Source: Stutzerimonas stutzeri RCH2
GTDB taxonomy: Bacteria > Pseudomonadota > Gammaproteobacteria > Pseudomonadales > Pseudomonadaceae
NCBI RefSeq assembly: GCF_000327065.1
Contig: NC_019936.1
Location: forward strand, 558,001-622,000
DNA length: 64,000 nt
Reading direction: 5' to 3'
Position numbers and translations under genes: made by a program. This document shows positions 41,707-50,193 of the stretch, piece after piece. Positions within the stretch are counted from its first letter, which is position 1. Each line of letters begins with the position of its first letter. Under the pieces are notes generated by a model. That model saw only the letters and a list, made by a program, of their open reading frames with translations. It searched no databases and was not told where the DNA came from.

Positions 41707-42279
41707 TCAGCTGGCCAGCAGCCAGGCGCCGGTGAGTGCCGAGGCAGCGCCGGCGATGCGCACCAGTGGCGCGGCGGCCTGCGGCAGGTAACGCACCAGC
41801 GCGTAACCGGCGGCATGCAGAGCGGCAGTGGCAACAATGAAGCCGGCGGCATACCCCCACGGGCTGGACAGCTCTGGCAGTTCCAGGCCGTGGGCGACGC
41901 CGTGGCTGGCGGCGAACAGGGCGGTCAGCGCTGCGGCGACGACCAGCGGCGGGCGTACCGCCAGTGCCACCAGCAGGCCGAGGGCCAGCACCGAGCCGGC
42001 GATGCCGGTTTCCATCAGCGGCATTTCGATTCCGGCGAAGCCGGCCAGGCCGCCGAGCAGCATGGTCGCGACGAAGGTCATCGGCAGCGCCCAGCGCGCC
42101 TTGCCAGTCTGCTGAGCCGCCCATAGACCCACCGCGAGCATGGCCAGCAGATGGTCGAGGCCGAAGATCGGGTGGGCGATACCGGACAGCACTCCGGCGT
42201 GGTCATGCCCAGGGTGAGCCAGGGCCAGCGCAGGGCTGAGCAGCAGGGCGGAGGTGACCAGGATTTTCTGTACGTTCAT
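41707..42279 (-). CDS. HupE/UreJ family nickel-linked membrane protein
   Basis: A 190-residue membrane protein with a signal peptide that ends in A-L-A and is followed by the metal motif H-P-G-H-D-H. About six helices carry conserved histidines (P-I-F-G-L-D-H-L-L-A-M, A-S-H-G-V-A-H-G). HupE/UreJ proteins are secondary nickel importers or efflux modulators serving hydrogenase or urease. Lying 76 bases downstream of ureG, it probably supplies nickel to urease. Confidence 0.9.
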   Translation of the reverse strand: MNVQKILVTSALLLSPALALAHPGHDHAGVLSGIAHPIFGLDHLLAMLAVGLWAAQQTGKARWALPMTFVATMLLGGLAGFAGIEMPLMETGIAGSVLALGLLVALAVRPPLVVAAALTALFAASHGVAHGLELPELSSPWGYAAGFIVATAALHAAGYALVRYLPQAAAPLVRIAGAASALTGAWLLAS

Positions 42280-42355
42280 GCGAGTTCCTCTGATTGCAAG
42301 GCTGAGAGCTGGACCGAGAAGCTGGCACTCGGTCGATTTCCGTTGATGGGCGAGG

Positions 42356-42970
42356 TCACGCGGCGCTGAGCATTCCCTGTTTCTCGATAAAGGCGATGAT
42401 CTCGTCGAGGCCGTGGCCGACCTTCTGGTTGCTGAAAACGAACGGCCGCTCGCCGCGCATCTTGCGGGCGTCGCGATCCATCACCTCCAGCGAGGCACCG
42501 ACCATCGGCGCCAGGTCGATCTTGTTGATCACCAGCAGGTCGGACTTGCAGATGCCCGGACCGCCCTTGCGCGGCAGCTTGTCGCCGGCGGACACGTCGA
42601 TCACGTAGATGGTCAGGTCCGACAGCTCCGGGCTGAAGGTCGCCGAGAGGTTGTCGCCGCCGGACTCGACGATGATCAGATCCAGGCCGGGAAAGCGCCG
42701 GTTGAGCTGCTCGACGGCCTCGAGGTTGATCGAGGCGTCCTCGCGGATCGCCGTATGCGGGCAGCCGCCGGTTTCCACACCGATGATGCGCTCGGGTGCC
42801 AGGGCTTGGTTACGCACCAGGAACTGGGCGTCTTCCTGGGTGTAGATGTCGTTGGTCACCACGGCGAGGTTGTAGCGATTGCGCAGGGCCTGGCACAGGG
42901 CGAGGGTCAGGGCGGTCTTGCCGGAACCGACCGGCCCGCCAATGCCGACGCGCAGGGGTTGGGTGTTCAT
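42356..42970 (-). CDS. ureG: Urease accessory GTPase UreG
   Basis: A 204-residue SIMIBI-class GTPase that, with UreE, UreF and UreD, delivers nickel to apo-urease. P-loop G-P-V-G-S-G-K-T is at about residues 11-18; the nickel-binding C-P-H motif (G-G-C-P-H-T-A-I-R) and V-E-S-G-G-D-N are intact; N-K-I-D gives guanine specificity. Unlike some UreG it has no His-rich N-terminus. It is separated from ureF by an unusual 658-bp repeat-rich gap. Confidence 0.97.
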   Translation of the reverse strand: MNTQPLRVGIGGPVGSGKTALTLALCQALRNRYNLAVVTNDIYTQEDAQFLVRNQALAPERIIGVETGGCPHTAIREDASINLEAVEQLNRRFPGLDLIIVESGGDNLSATFSPELSDLTIYVIDVSAGDKLPRKGGPGICKSDLLVINKIDLAPMVGASLEVMDRDARKMRGERPFVFSNQKVGHGLDEIIAFIEKQGMLSAA

Positions 42971-43056
42971 GGGTGTTCTCCTCTGGAAGGCGGTGTGACT
43001 GCCTTGGGGTTGATGCGAAGGGGGTGCTGCCGGGGTGCGCGGAGGGACGCGAAGTC

Positions 43057-43170
43057 CGTAGGGTGGGTAACGCGAAGCTTACCCACCGTTTTGAAAAGTA
43101 ATCCGCCATGGTCCGGCGAGAACTTGGTTGTAGCCTGTGGTGGAAAATGCTGCGCAGTTTTCCACCCTAC
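43057..43170. repeat. GTAGGGTGG palindromic repeat, copy 1
   Basis: Begins CGTAGGGTGG and ends CCACCCTAC (inverted outer ends, 114 bp apart). Its left part is a hairpin, GGTGGGTAA / TTACCCACC with loop CGCGAAGC; the right part holds a second hairpin around TGGTGGAAAA / TTTTCCACC. Confidence 0.85.
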
Positions 43171-43269
43171 ATTGCGTTGCACTCGCATTCGCTTTTCCAT
43201 CCACGGCCTGACAGGCAACACCCAATTCCCCTTCAGGAGGGTGAGCGGAATCGTTGCGTAAGGGGATGA

Positions 43270-43285
43270 GCCGCATGGATGCGGC
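43270..43285. repeat. Hairpin 1 of the ureF-ureG series
   Basis: GCCGCAT and ATGCGGC pair perfectly around GG. It shares the centre CATGGATG with the next hairpin. Confidence 0.75.
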
Positions 43286-43289
43286 GAAA

Positions 43290-43322
43290 GGCTTAAAGGG
43301 CCATGGATGGCCCTTGTAAGCC
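43290..43322. repeat. Hairpin 2 of the ureF-ureG series
   Basis: A 15-bp stem with one bulged G: GGCTTA plus AAGGGCCAT pair with ATGGCCCTT plus TAAGCC around GG. Confidence 0.8.
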
Positions 43323-43352
43323 GGCCCCTGGAGCGGCGATGGAGTGAACGAA

Positions 43353-43371
43353 CCCTGCGCGTAGCGCAGGG
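43353..43371. repeat. Hairpin 3 of the ureF-ureG series
   Basis: CCCTGCGC and GCGCAGGG pair perfectly around GTA. Confidence 0.75.
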
Positions 43372-43398
43372 CCGGATGCAGGGGCGCGCTTTCTTTTG

Positions 43399-43432
43399 CT
43401 TACTTTTCTTTGCGCGTGCAAAGAAAAGTAAG
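43399..43432. repeat. Hairpin 4 of the ureF-ureG series
   Basis: CTTACTTTTCTTTGC pairs perfectly over 15 bp with GCAAAGAAAAGTAAG around GCGT. I recall similar TTACTTTTCTTTG inverted repeats scattered in pseudomonad intergenic regions. Confidence 0.85.
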
Positions 43433-43570
43433 GCGCCGTGAGAGGCGCAACCTGTCGCTCGCGCCGAGGAAAGCGCGGAGCGCCGGCACTCATGCAGAAA
43501 GCCAACAGTTTCGCGGCCAAGATTCCTTCGCATTGGTTCAGTGAACACCGTGCGCCACGAGTGACCAGCG

Positions 43571-43598
43571 GGTTCGTGAGCAGCGCTCGCTCCTACAG
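43571..43598 (-). repeat. REP-like sequence (GTAGGAGCGAGC type)
   Basis: On the - strand it reads TGTAGGAGCGAGC then GCTGCTC, resembling the common pseudomonad REP consensus with a GAGC/GCTC dyad. It is 31 bases from the ureF stop. Confidence 0.6.
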
Positions 43599-43628
43599 GC
43601 GCGCACTGCAACGGCGGACTCGATCCGC

Positions 43629-44321
43629 TCATGACCTAAACAACCGACTGTACTGCCGCTCATGCGCCATGCTGGTCAGCACCAACCCGAGCGGCGCGCT
43701 GCCCCAGGCCGCTTCCGGCAGCTCGCTGGCCTCCCGCTGCGCCTGGCTCAGGACCGGCAACAGCCCTGAGGTCAACCGCTGCGCCGCCTGCTGTCCCAGC
43801 GGCAGGGTCTTCATCAGCACCGCCAGCTGGTTTTCCAGCCAGCCCCACAACCAGGCGGCGAGAGCATCGGCGGGCGTGATCTGCCAGGCGCGGGCCGCGA
43901 GCGCCCAAGCCATGGCCAGGCCCGGTTCTCCGGCAGAGGCAAAGCAGTCGCGTGCCTGTTGATCGAGTTCCGGCAGGCCGTCGAGCAGCTGCGTCAGGGA
44001 ATAGCCCATCTGCCGGCTTTCCAGCTGAAGTTCGCGGGTTTCGCGGCTGGCGCGGTGCTCGGCGGCGAGCTGCAACAGACGCGGCCAGTCGTCCTGTGCC
44101 GCCGCTTCGCAATGCGCGAGCAGCAGCGGCGCCTCGAAGCGCGCGAGGTTGAGCAGCAGTTGATCCTCCAGCCAACGCCGAGCGCTGTCGGAGTCGTTCA
44201 CCCAGCCGTTTTCCACCGCCATTTCCAGACCCTGGGAATAGCTGTAGCCGCCGATCGGCAGCTGCGGGCTGGCCAGCCGGAGCAGCGCCCAGGCGGAGCC
44301 GGGAGCGGCCGTCGCGTTCAC
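43629..44321 (-). CDS. ureF: Urease accessory protein UreF
   Basis: A 230-residue all-helical protein that acts with UreD and UreG as the GTPase-gating part of the nickel-insertion complex. The family marker S-P-Q-L-P-I-G-G-Y-S-Y-S-Q-G-L-E lies at about residues 18-33. It overlaps ureE by four bases. The C-terminal tail is conserved (G-L-V-L-T-S-M-A-H-E-R-Q-Y-S-R-L-F-R-S). Confidence 0.96.
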   Translation of the reverse strand: MNATAAPGSAWALLRLASPQLPIGGYSYSQGLEMAVENGWVNDSDSARRWLEDQLLLNLARFEAPLLLAHCEAAAQDDWPRLLQLAAEHRASRETRELQLESRQMGYSLTQLLDGLPELDQQARDCFASAGEPGLAMAWALAARAWQITPADALAAWLWGWLENQLAVLMKTLPLGQQAAQRLTSGLLPVLSQAQREASELPEAAWGSAPLGLVLTSMAHERQYSRLFRS

Positions 44322-44818
44322 GTCCGTACGCCGAACTGGTGCAGGCGCGGTGCGTAGCTGAACTCTGCCTCACCTGCGTGGGAATGGTGATGACCTCCGC
44401 CGTAGGCGCCATGCTCCGGCTGGAAGGGGGCTTCGATGTGTTCGACGCTGGCGCCCAGCTGCAACAGCATGTCCTTGAGCACGTAGTCGTCGAGCAGCCG
44501 CAGCCAGCCATCGCCAACCTGCAGGGCGACATGGCGGTTGCCCAGGTGATACGCCGCGCGGGTCAGTTCGAAAGCGCTGGTGCAGGTGACGTGCAGCAAT
44601 TGCTCGGGCCGAGCACGCACGCGCACGACACGGCCATCACCGGCGAGCAGGCATTCGCCATCGTGCAGCGGCGGCTGGCCGCGTTCGAGAAACAGGCCGA
44701 CATCCTCGCCGCTGGTACTGAAGCAGCGCAGGCGACTCTTGCTGCGCGCGTCGTAGGTCAGTTCGAGTTCGGCCTGCCACTCGGGGCGGGCGTCGATGCG
44801 TTGGCGAATCACCAGCAT
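44318..44818 (-). CDS. ureE: Urease nickel metallochaperone UreE
   Basis: A 166-residue nickel chaperone. N-terminal peptide-binding domain, then the metal-binding domain containing Y-H-L-G-N-R-H-V (conserved interface His) and a C-terminal His-rich tail G-G-G-H-H-H-S-H (about residues 141-148) that binds extra nickel. Head of the ureE-ureF-ureG set, about 8 kb from ureC. Confidence 0.96.
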   Translation of the reverse strand: MLVIRQRIDARPEWQAELELTYDARSKSRLRCFSTSGEDVGLFLERGQPPLHDGECLLAGDGRVVRVRARPEQLLHVTCTSAFELTRAAYHLGNRHVALQVGDGWLRLLDDYVLKDMLLQLGASVEHIEAPFQPEHGAYGGGHHHSHAGEAEFSYAPRLHQFGVRT

Positions 44819-44981
44819 GAGCAGAGTTCCGGTCGGATCGTTTCCGGAACAAGAGCAAGTGGCTTGCCAACCGGCCCCATATATCGCGATCGCGGCGCCT
44901 TTCGGGCCTGCGTGCCTGATAATGGGGCTTTGAGCGCACCGTCATAGTGCGCCTGTCGGGGCCGGGTGAGGTGCGTGCGCC

Positions 44982-45488
44982 TTACTGGTGCAGGTCGCGC
45001 ACCATGTACACGGCAGGGATCTGGTAGCTGGCCAGGTTGCCGGCCTGCGGCGGGTCGAGTTCGTCGTGGGCTTCGTAGCCCAGACGCGACCAGAAACCGG
45101 TGGAATCCTGCACCGACACCAGTGCCGAATAGCGCAGCTGTGCGGCGCCGGCCTGTTGCAGGTTATGCCGCACCAGTGCCGGGCCGATGCCGCGGCCGGC
45201 GGCCCGTCCGGCCACGGCCAGGTCATGCAGGTAAAGGCAATCGGCTTCGCCGTCGGTGCAGAACTCCCCGTCCAGCGGCGTCACTTTACCCAGTCGCGAG
45301 TGGTAGGCGAACAGATAGGCGCACACCCCCTCGTCATCCTCGGCCACCCACGCCAACTGCGGAAATGTCGCCAGACGTGAGCGGATCACCGCCTCGTCTT
45401 CCAGAACCTCGGCGGCATAGGATTCTTCCTGGATCGCCAGGACGGCAGGGATATCGCGCTCCTGCATCGCTCTCAACTGGTACATCAC
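44982..45488 (-). CDS. GNAT family N-acetyltransferase
   Basis: A 168-residue GNAT protein: R-A-M-Q-E-R-D-I-P-A-V at the N-terminus, C-L-Y-L-H-D-L-A-V and the acetyl-CoA site A-G-R-A-A-G-R-G-I-G-P-A-L-V (about 92-105), then D-S-T-G-F-W-S-R-L-G-Y-E. The substrate is not identifiable. It is in the ureE direction but 163 bases upstream. Confidence 0.8.
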   Translation of the reverse strand: MMYQLRAMQERDIPAVLAIQEESYAAEVLEDEAVIRSRLATFPQLAWVAEDDEGVCAYLFAYHSRLGKVTPLDGEFCTDGEADCLYLHDLAVAGRAAGRGIGPALVRHNLQQAGAAQLRYSALVSVQDSTGFWSRLGYEAHDELDPPQAGNLASYQIPAVYMVRDLHQ

Positions 45489-45693
45489 GGCTACACTCGA
45501 ACGCCGCGAAACGCCGCGCGGCTCGGCAAAAAGCCGGCGATCATACGCGAAATGCCGGCGTTCCGCTTGCCGTCGGGCGGGCGTCCGTGCTCAGTCAGCG
45601 CACGCAGCGGAACGGACAGGGCAGTGACGCCACCGTCCTGGTTGGGCTGAATGGTTTCAGCTGATTGGTGCAGCGGTGCGACAAGATGACAGG

Positions 45694-45714
45694 CATAATG
45701 GTTAGCCTGCTAAC
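45694..45714 (+). promoter_or_regulatory. -10 element with SlyA-like operator dyad
   Basis: CATAAT (45694-45699) is followed by the perfect dyad GTTAGC-CT-GCTAAC (45701-45714), at the expected transcription start of the DMT exporter gene. The dyad arms TTAGC/GCTAA match the SlyA (MarR-family) consensus. Confidence 0.5.
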
Positions 45715-45732
45715 AAGTGGCTGAGGCCTGCG

Positions 45733-46605
45733 TTGAACGATCACCATCACCCGCTCTACGGCGTTCTGCTGATATTGCTGTCGGGTCTGTTGCTGGCCAG
45801 TCATGACGGGCTGGCCAAGCACCTCTCGGAAATCTACCCGGTGTTCCTGGTCATCTGGGCTCGTTACGTCGCGCAGACGGTGCTGATGACCGCGCTGTTC
45901 GTGCCGCGCATGGGCCAGCGCGTGTTTCGCACCCTGCGCCCGTGGCCGCAGCTGCTGCGTGGGCTCAGCCTGGTCAGCGTCAGTCTGCTGTTCATCAACG
46001 GCCTGCATTTCATCCCGCTGGCCGAAGCCACCGCGGTGATCTTTCTGACCCCGGTGCTGGTGACCATCGCCTCGGCGTTGCTGGGTGAGCGGGTCAGCCG
46101 CAGCCAGTGGCTCGCCGTGGGCTTCGGCCTGCTCGGGGTGCTGATCATCGTGCGTCCCGGTTCGGCGCTGTTCACCCCGGCGGTGCTGTTGCCCTTTGGC
46201 GCGGCGCTGTCGTTCACCGTGTATCAGCTGGTGACCCGGCGCCTGGCCGGCACCGACCACCCGGTTACCAGCAACTACCTGACCAGTCTGGTCGGCTGCG
46301 TGACCCTGAGCGTGCTGGTGGTCTTCAACTGGCGGACGCCAACCCTGCACGATGCGCTGCTGATGGGCGCGCTCGGCGGCATGGCGATGCTCGGCCACCT
46401 GCTGCTGACCAATGCCTTCCGCTTCGCCAGCGCAGCGACGCTGGCGCCGTTCACCTACGGCCAGATCGTTTTTGCCGGGGTGGTCGGCTACGTCGCCTTC
46501 GATCACGCGCCGGATGCAGGGGCGCTGATCGGCATGGCGGTGATCATCGCCAGCGGCCTGTGCATGGCTTATGTGCAGCGCCGCCAGGGGCCGGTCGAGG
46601 GATAA
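45733..46605 (+). CDS. EamA/DMT family exporter
   Basis: A 290-residue ten-helix transporter with two EamA repeats (about residues 10-140 and 150-280); [13 protein letters not shown] near residue 98 is typical. The family exports small metabolites or drugs; the substrate is unknown. The start is TTG at 45733 after TGAGG; no better ATG lies before the first helix. A MarR-type operator candidate precedes it. Confidence 0.85.
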   Translation: MNDHHHPLYGVLLILLSGLLLASHDGLAKHLSEIYPVFLVIWARYVAQTVLMTALFVPRMGQRVFRTLRPWPQLLRGLSLVSVSLLFINGLHFIPLAEATAVIFLTPVLVTIASALLGERVSRSQWLAVGFGLLGVLIIVRPGSALFTPAVLLPFGAALSFTVYQLVTRRLAGTDHPVTSNYLTSLVGCVTLSVLVVFNWRTPTLHDALLMGALGGMAMLGHLLLTNAFRFASAATLAPFTYGQIVFAGVVGYVAFDHAPDAGALIGMAVIIASGLCMAYVQRRQGPVEG

Positions 46606-46705
46606 ACGGCGAAAATGTGCCATCCGGCCGACCAGGCAGCTTCTCAACAACACTGAAATGAAAAGACAGGGCGAATCGACCCTTGCGTGCACTCATGGAG
46701 CCTAT

Positions 46706-47569
46706 ATGCCGCGACTCTCTCATCACGACCTGCGCCGCAACTTTCGCGAGCTGCTGAACGCCGACCGCTGCTTCCACACCGCTTCGGTGTTCGACCCGAT
46801 GTCCGCGCGCATCGCCGCCGACCTCGGCTTCGAAGTGGGCATCCTCGGTGGCTCGGTAGCCTCGCTGCAGGTCCTCGCCGCGCCGGACTTCAACCTCATT
46901 ACCTTGAGCGAGTTCGTCGAGCAGGCTACGCGTATCTGCCGCGTCGCCCAGCTGCCGGTACTGGCCGACGCCGACCATGGCTACGGCAACGCGCTCAACG
47001 TCATGCGCACCGTTTCCGAACTGGAACGCGCCGGGATTTCCGCACTGACCATCGAGGACACCCTGCTGCCGCCCAAATTCGGTCGCCGCTCCACTGACCT
47101 CATCGGCATGTTCGAGGCGGTCGGCAAGATCCGTGCGGCGCTGGAGGCGCGGGTCGACCCGGAAATGGCCATCATCGGCCGTACCAACGCCGGCGTGATC
47201 GGCTTCGAGGAAGTCATCGCCCGCGCCCAGGCCTACGAGAAGGCCGGCGCCGATGCCATCTGCCTGGTCGGCATCGAGGATTTCGACCACCTGGAGAGCA
47301 TCGCCAGTCAGTTGAGCAAGCCGCTGATGCTGGTCACCTACGGCAACCCCAACCTGCGCGACAACGCGCGGCTGGCGTCGCTCGGCGTGCGCATCGTGGT
47401 CAATGGCCACGCCGCCTACTTCGCCGCGATCAAGGCCACCTACGATTGCCTGCGCGAGCAGCGCCAGGTCGATGCACTGGACCTGAATGCCTCGCAGCTG
47501 TCGGTCAAATACTCCACGGCCGATGAATACGTCGTCTGGGCCGAGGAATACATGCAGGTCAAGGAGTAA
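46706..47569 (+). CDS. Oxaloacetate decarboxylase (PEP mutase/isocitrate lyase superfamily)
   Basis: A 287-residue enzyme close to P. aeruginosa PA4872, characterised as a Mg-dependent oxaloacetate decarboxylase. Shared blocks include [33 protein letters not shown] (metal site, about 87-95) and L-T-I-E-D-T-L-L-P. The ATG at 46706 gives the same length as PA4872; upstream in-frame ATGs lack support. It lies after the DMT gene with 100 bases between. Confidence 0.9.
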   Translation: MPRLSHHDLRRNFRELLNADRCFHTASVFDPMSARIAADLGFEVGILGGSVASLQVLAAPDFNLITLSEFVEQATRICRVAQLPVLADADHGYGNALNVMRTVSELERAGISALTIEDTLLPPKFGRRSTDLIGMFEAVGKIRAALEARVDPEMAIIGRTNAGVIGFEEVIARAQAYEKAGADAICLVGIEDFDHLESIASQLSKPLMLVTYGNPNLRDNARLASLGVRIVVNGHAAYFAAIKATYDCLREQRQVDALDLNASQLSVKYSTADEYVVWAEEYMQVKE

Positions 47570-47651
47570 GCCCCTGCGCTGGTGCGCTCGCCTGGCTGAA
47601 GTCAGCCGCGCGGGCACCGTGCATGGGTCGGCTGTGCTTCGTGGCCCGTGC

Positions 47652-48371
47652 TCAGAAGAACGAGCGCTCGGCCTTGAACATCATGAAGCCTTCGCAATAG
47701 GCGTTCTGCCCCGAGTACACGCCGCACTGCGCGCCGCGCAGGCTCGAGTCGCTGTAGGACAGGTCCATCTGCATGCCGAGCAGCCGGCGGGAAAGGTTCA
47801 GCGACCAGTCGTTGAACACCCGCACGCTGCCGCCCGGGTGATACATCGGGCTGTCCATCGAGTGGCTGGCGTACTTCATCCGTACCCCGACATCGAACGG
47901 CTGCAGCGCGCCCAGCTCGAGAAATAGCGTGCTGTCGGTGCGCCCCAGCGAGCTGCTCATCGCGCCGCCCAGGCGGCTGCTGCCGAGGTTGATGCCAGCG
48001 TAGTACTCCTCGCGGTTTCGCGTCTCGACTTCGGGAAAGCTGTAGCGGATCACGCCCAGCTCATAGCCCATCGAATCGTCGAGCCGTGGTTGGGCATAGC
48101 CGACGTAGCTGTTGAGCTCCAGCTGGCTGCCGTCGAACAGACCGACACTGGGCGACCACTGGCCGACATACACGCCGCTGTCGTGGGTCAGATCCAGGCC
48201 GCCGCGAAAGGTGCTGGCGGTAGTCGGCTGTACCAGGCCCTGGGCCATGCTGCGCGTGGGCGCCGTGCCGAGCTTGAGATCGAACTGCCCGATTTCGCGC
48301 TCGACCACCTCCGGTTGGCTGGCACAACCGCCAAGCACGACGGCCAGTGCTATCAGATATCTGTTGTCCAT
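47652..48371 (-). CDS. TorF family putative porin, lipoprotein-type signal
   Basis: A 239-residue outer-membrane beta-barrel candidate. The signal peptide ends in V-L-G-G-C-A-S (lipobox, Cys16). The body alternates strands (F-R-G-G-L-D-L-T-H-D-S-G-V-Y-V-G-Q-W, Y-A-G-I-N-L-G), typical of the TorF/TIGR02001 family, and ends in ...F-K-A-E-R-S-F-F, the aromatic C-terminus of barrel proteins. The ATG at 48371 is chosen over a much longer open frame because it begins the signal peptide. Substrate unknown. Confidence 0.75.
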   Translation of the reverse strand: MDNRYLIALAVVLGGCASQPEVVEREIGQFDLKLGTAPTRSMAQGLVQPTTASTFRGGLDLTHDSGVYVGQWSPSVGLFDGSQLELNSYVGYAQPRLDDSMGYELGVIRYSFPEVETRNREEYYAGINLGSSRLGGAMSSSLGRTDSTLFLELGALQPFDVGVRMKYASHSMDSPMYHPGGSVRVFNDWSLNLSRRLLGMQMDLSYSDSSLRGAQCGVYSGQNAYCEGFMMFKAERSFF

Positions 48372-48675
48372 ACACCGCTTCACTGGTGATGTGTGACAGG
48401 CCGACCAGTGACGACCGCGGGTGGGAAGGCCAAGCCAGAGCGCTCCAGCGCAGCGGCATATGAGCTTTCCCGATATCGGGCCGAGGATAGTCAATGCAAT
48501 CTGCCGGCGAGCCCCGCTCGTCGATTTGGCGCCAGTAGATCGACAGGCGGTGCCGTCCACAGGCGAGGCGGGATTCCGGCGCGCTTTGTTCGCATTGTGG
48601 GAAACGCTTGCCGCAAATGCCGTTCGAATGAGATATCCGAAGATGCGACGGTTCGGACAGAACGAGGAGGTTGCG
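48372..48675. other. 304-bp divergent promoter region
   Basis: Lies between the porin (-) and zinc-finger (+) genes and should hold both promoters. I see no clear consensus elements, repeats or coding capacity; open frames here lack family features. Confidence 0.5.
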
Positions 48676-48942
48676 ATGGCTACCGGTTGGGCAGGGGATG
48701 GCGCGGTACAGGACCAGATCGACAGCACCGTCGAGGATGCCGTGCAGCGCGCACGCAGCCGACTCGGCCGTGGCGAGAGTCTGAGCCACTGCGAAGAATG
48801 CGGGGAGAAGATCCCCGAAGCCCGGCGTCAGGCAGTTCCTGGCGTGCGGCTATGCATCAAATGCCAGGCTGAGCGGGACAAGGAAGAGGCCACGTCCAGC
48901 GGCTACAACCGCCGTGGCAGCAAGGACAGCCAGCTGCGTTGA
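48676..48942 (+). CDS. DksA/TraR-type zinc-finger protein
   Basis: An 88-residue protein with the C4 zinc finger C-E-E-C-G ... C-I-K-C (about residues 40-64) of the DksA/TraR family and the typical I-P-E-A-R-R-Q-A-V-P-G-V-R-L-C between. It is close to the short E. coli YbiI type. It has no long coiled coil, so a DksA-like action through the RNA polymerase secondary channel is uncertain. GAGGAGG precedes the ATG at 48676. Its stop abuts the converging kinase stop. Confidence 0.88.
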   Translation: MATGWAGDGAVQDQIDSTVEDAVQRARSRLGRGESLSHCEECGEKIPEARRQAVPGVRLCIKCQAERDKEEATSSGYNRRGSKDSQLR

Positions 48943-50124
48943 TCAGTCGCGGCGCACTGGCATCGAGAAGGTGAAGGTGGTGCCGGCATCGGCGCTGGAG
49001 TTCACCTGCATACGGCCGCCATGGGCCTTTGCCACCTGCTCGACGATAAACAGCCCGAGCCCCAATCCGTTGCGCGAGGTGTCGTCTTCCTGGGAATAGG
49101 CATGGAACAGTTGTTCCAGCCGTTCAGCTGGGATTGGGGTGCCGCGGTTGTGTACCGATAGCTGGAAATGCCCGTCGACCACTTCGGCGTTCACGATCAC
49201 CGGGCCGGTACTGGCGCCATGGTGCAGCGCGTTGGTGATCAGGTTGGCCAGCAGTTGGGCGATCCGGTCCGGGTCGCACTCGAACACCGACAGCTCCGGC
49301 AGCTGCTCAAGCAACACCCGGCGTGGATAGGCTGTACGCAGCTCGTTGACCACCTGCGATAGAACAAGATGCAAGTTGGCCGAGGCCGTCCAGTTCAGCG
49401 GTATGCCGTTGCCCAGCTGGCCGCGGGCGAAATCCAGCAGATCATCGACCATTCGTGAGGCGCGCTGGCTGGACGTGCGCACATGCTCGGCGAGTCGTTG
49501 CGTACCGGGTTCCGTGGAGCGCCGGACCAACAGATCGCTGGCCGCCTGGATCGAGGCCAGTGGGGTGCGCAGATCATGGCCGAGCAGGGCGATGAACTGT
49601 TCGCGCTGGTGGCCGGTGATGCGCTCATCGGCTAGCGCCGCACGCGTGGCCTGCTGTTGCTCCTCGGCTTCGATCTGCAGCGTCAGCAGCCGCGCAAAGG
49701 ACTCGAACATCGCCGGCGTCGCCGGGCTCGACAGGTCGCGTGGCAGCGGGTCGAGCGCACAGAGCGTGCCGAAGAAACTGCCGTCGGCGCGCAGCACCGG
49801 CACCGAGATATAGCTTTCGAAGCCGTACATCTGCGGTGTGTGATGGTTGCAGTAGCCGGGGTCGGCGCTGACCTGGCTGATGATGATCGGCTGCTGCGAA
49901 GCGTGGATTTCGCTGCACAGCGTGGTGGTCACGTCGAGTTCACCGCCAACCTTCAGACCGAACTCGATGCGGTCGAGCACGGCGCAGGCCGTCCAGGAAT
50001 CTTCGGTAACCCGAGCGACCGCAGCGAAGCGCAATCCGGTTGTTTCGCTGACCACTTGCAGGATGGCCGGGACGGCGCTGATGCGTTGGACGGTGAGCAG
50101 GTCGTCGAGGATGGATCGCGCCAT
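48943..50124 (-). CDS. GAF-domain sensor histidine kinase, soluble
   Basis: A 393-residue cytosolic kinase: GAF domain (about 20-155), HisKA with F-I-A-L-L-G-H-D-L-R-T-P (about 187-198), and an ATPase domain with N-L-I-T-N-A-L-H-H-G and G-L-G-L-G-L-F-I-V. No membrane segment or receiver. The ATG at 50124 is chosen because the longer start at 50160 would lie in the preceding terminator. No response regulator is adjacent, so the partner is unknown. GAF domains often bind small ligands or haem. Confidence 0.88.
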   Translation of the reverse strand: MARSILDDLLTVQRISAVPAILQVVSETTGLRFAAVARVTEDSWTACAVLDRIEFGLKVGGELDVTTTLCSEIHASQQPIIISQVSADPGYCNHHTPQMYGFESYISVPVLRADGSFFGTLCALDPLPRDLSSPATPAMFESFARLLTLQIEAEEQQQATRAALADERITGHQREQFIALLGHDLRTPLASIQAASDLLVRRSTEPGTQRLAEHVRTSSQRASRMVDDLLDFARGQLGNGIPLNWTASANLHLVLSQVVNELRTAYPRRVLLEQLPELSVFECDPDRIAQLLANLITNALHHGASTGPVIVNAEVVDGHFQLSVHNRGTPIPAERLEQLFHAYSQEDDTSRNGLGLGLFIVEQVAKAHGGRMQVNSSADAGTTFTFSMPVRRD

Positions 50125-50143
50125 CTGCAGGCCCTGAGCGACG

Positions 50144-50177
50144 AAAAAAAGGCCGGCCACATTAACATGACCGGCCT
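50144..50177 (-). terminator. Intrinsic terminator after the NCS1 permease
   Basis: On the - strand AGGCCGG pairs with CCGGCCT (50171-50177 with 50150-50156) and the stem is followed by seven T. It separates the permease from the kinase gene. Confidence 0.9.
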
Positions 50178-50193
50178 CGTCTACAGACGGCGT

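Larger units (their letters stand above)
42971..43628. other. 658-bp repeat-rich gap between ureF and ureG
   Basis: No gene. The gap contains a GTAGGGTGG element (43057-43170), four closely spaced hairpins (43270-43432) and a REP-like sequence (43571-43598). These genes are normally adjacent, so the segment looks like accumulated repeat insertions. Confidence 0.8.

Noticed and set aside
42971..43628. Insertion sequence in the ureF-ureG gap
   Set aside because: No transposase frame and no terminal inverted repeats with target duplication were found; the content is hairpin repeats.
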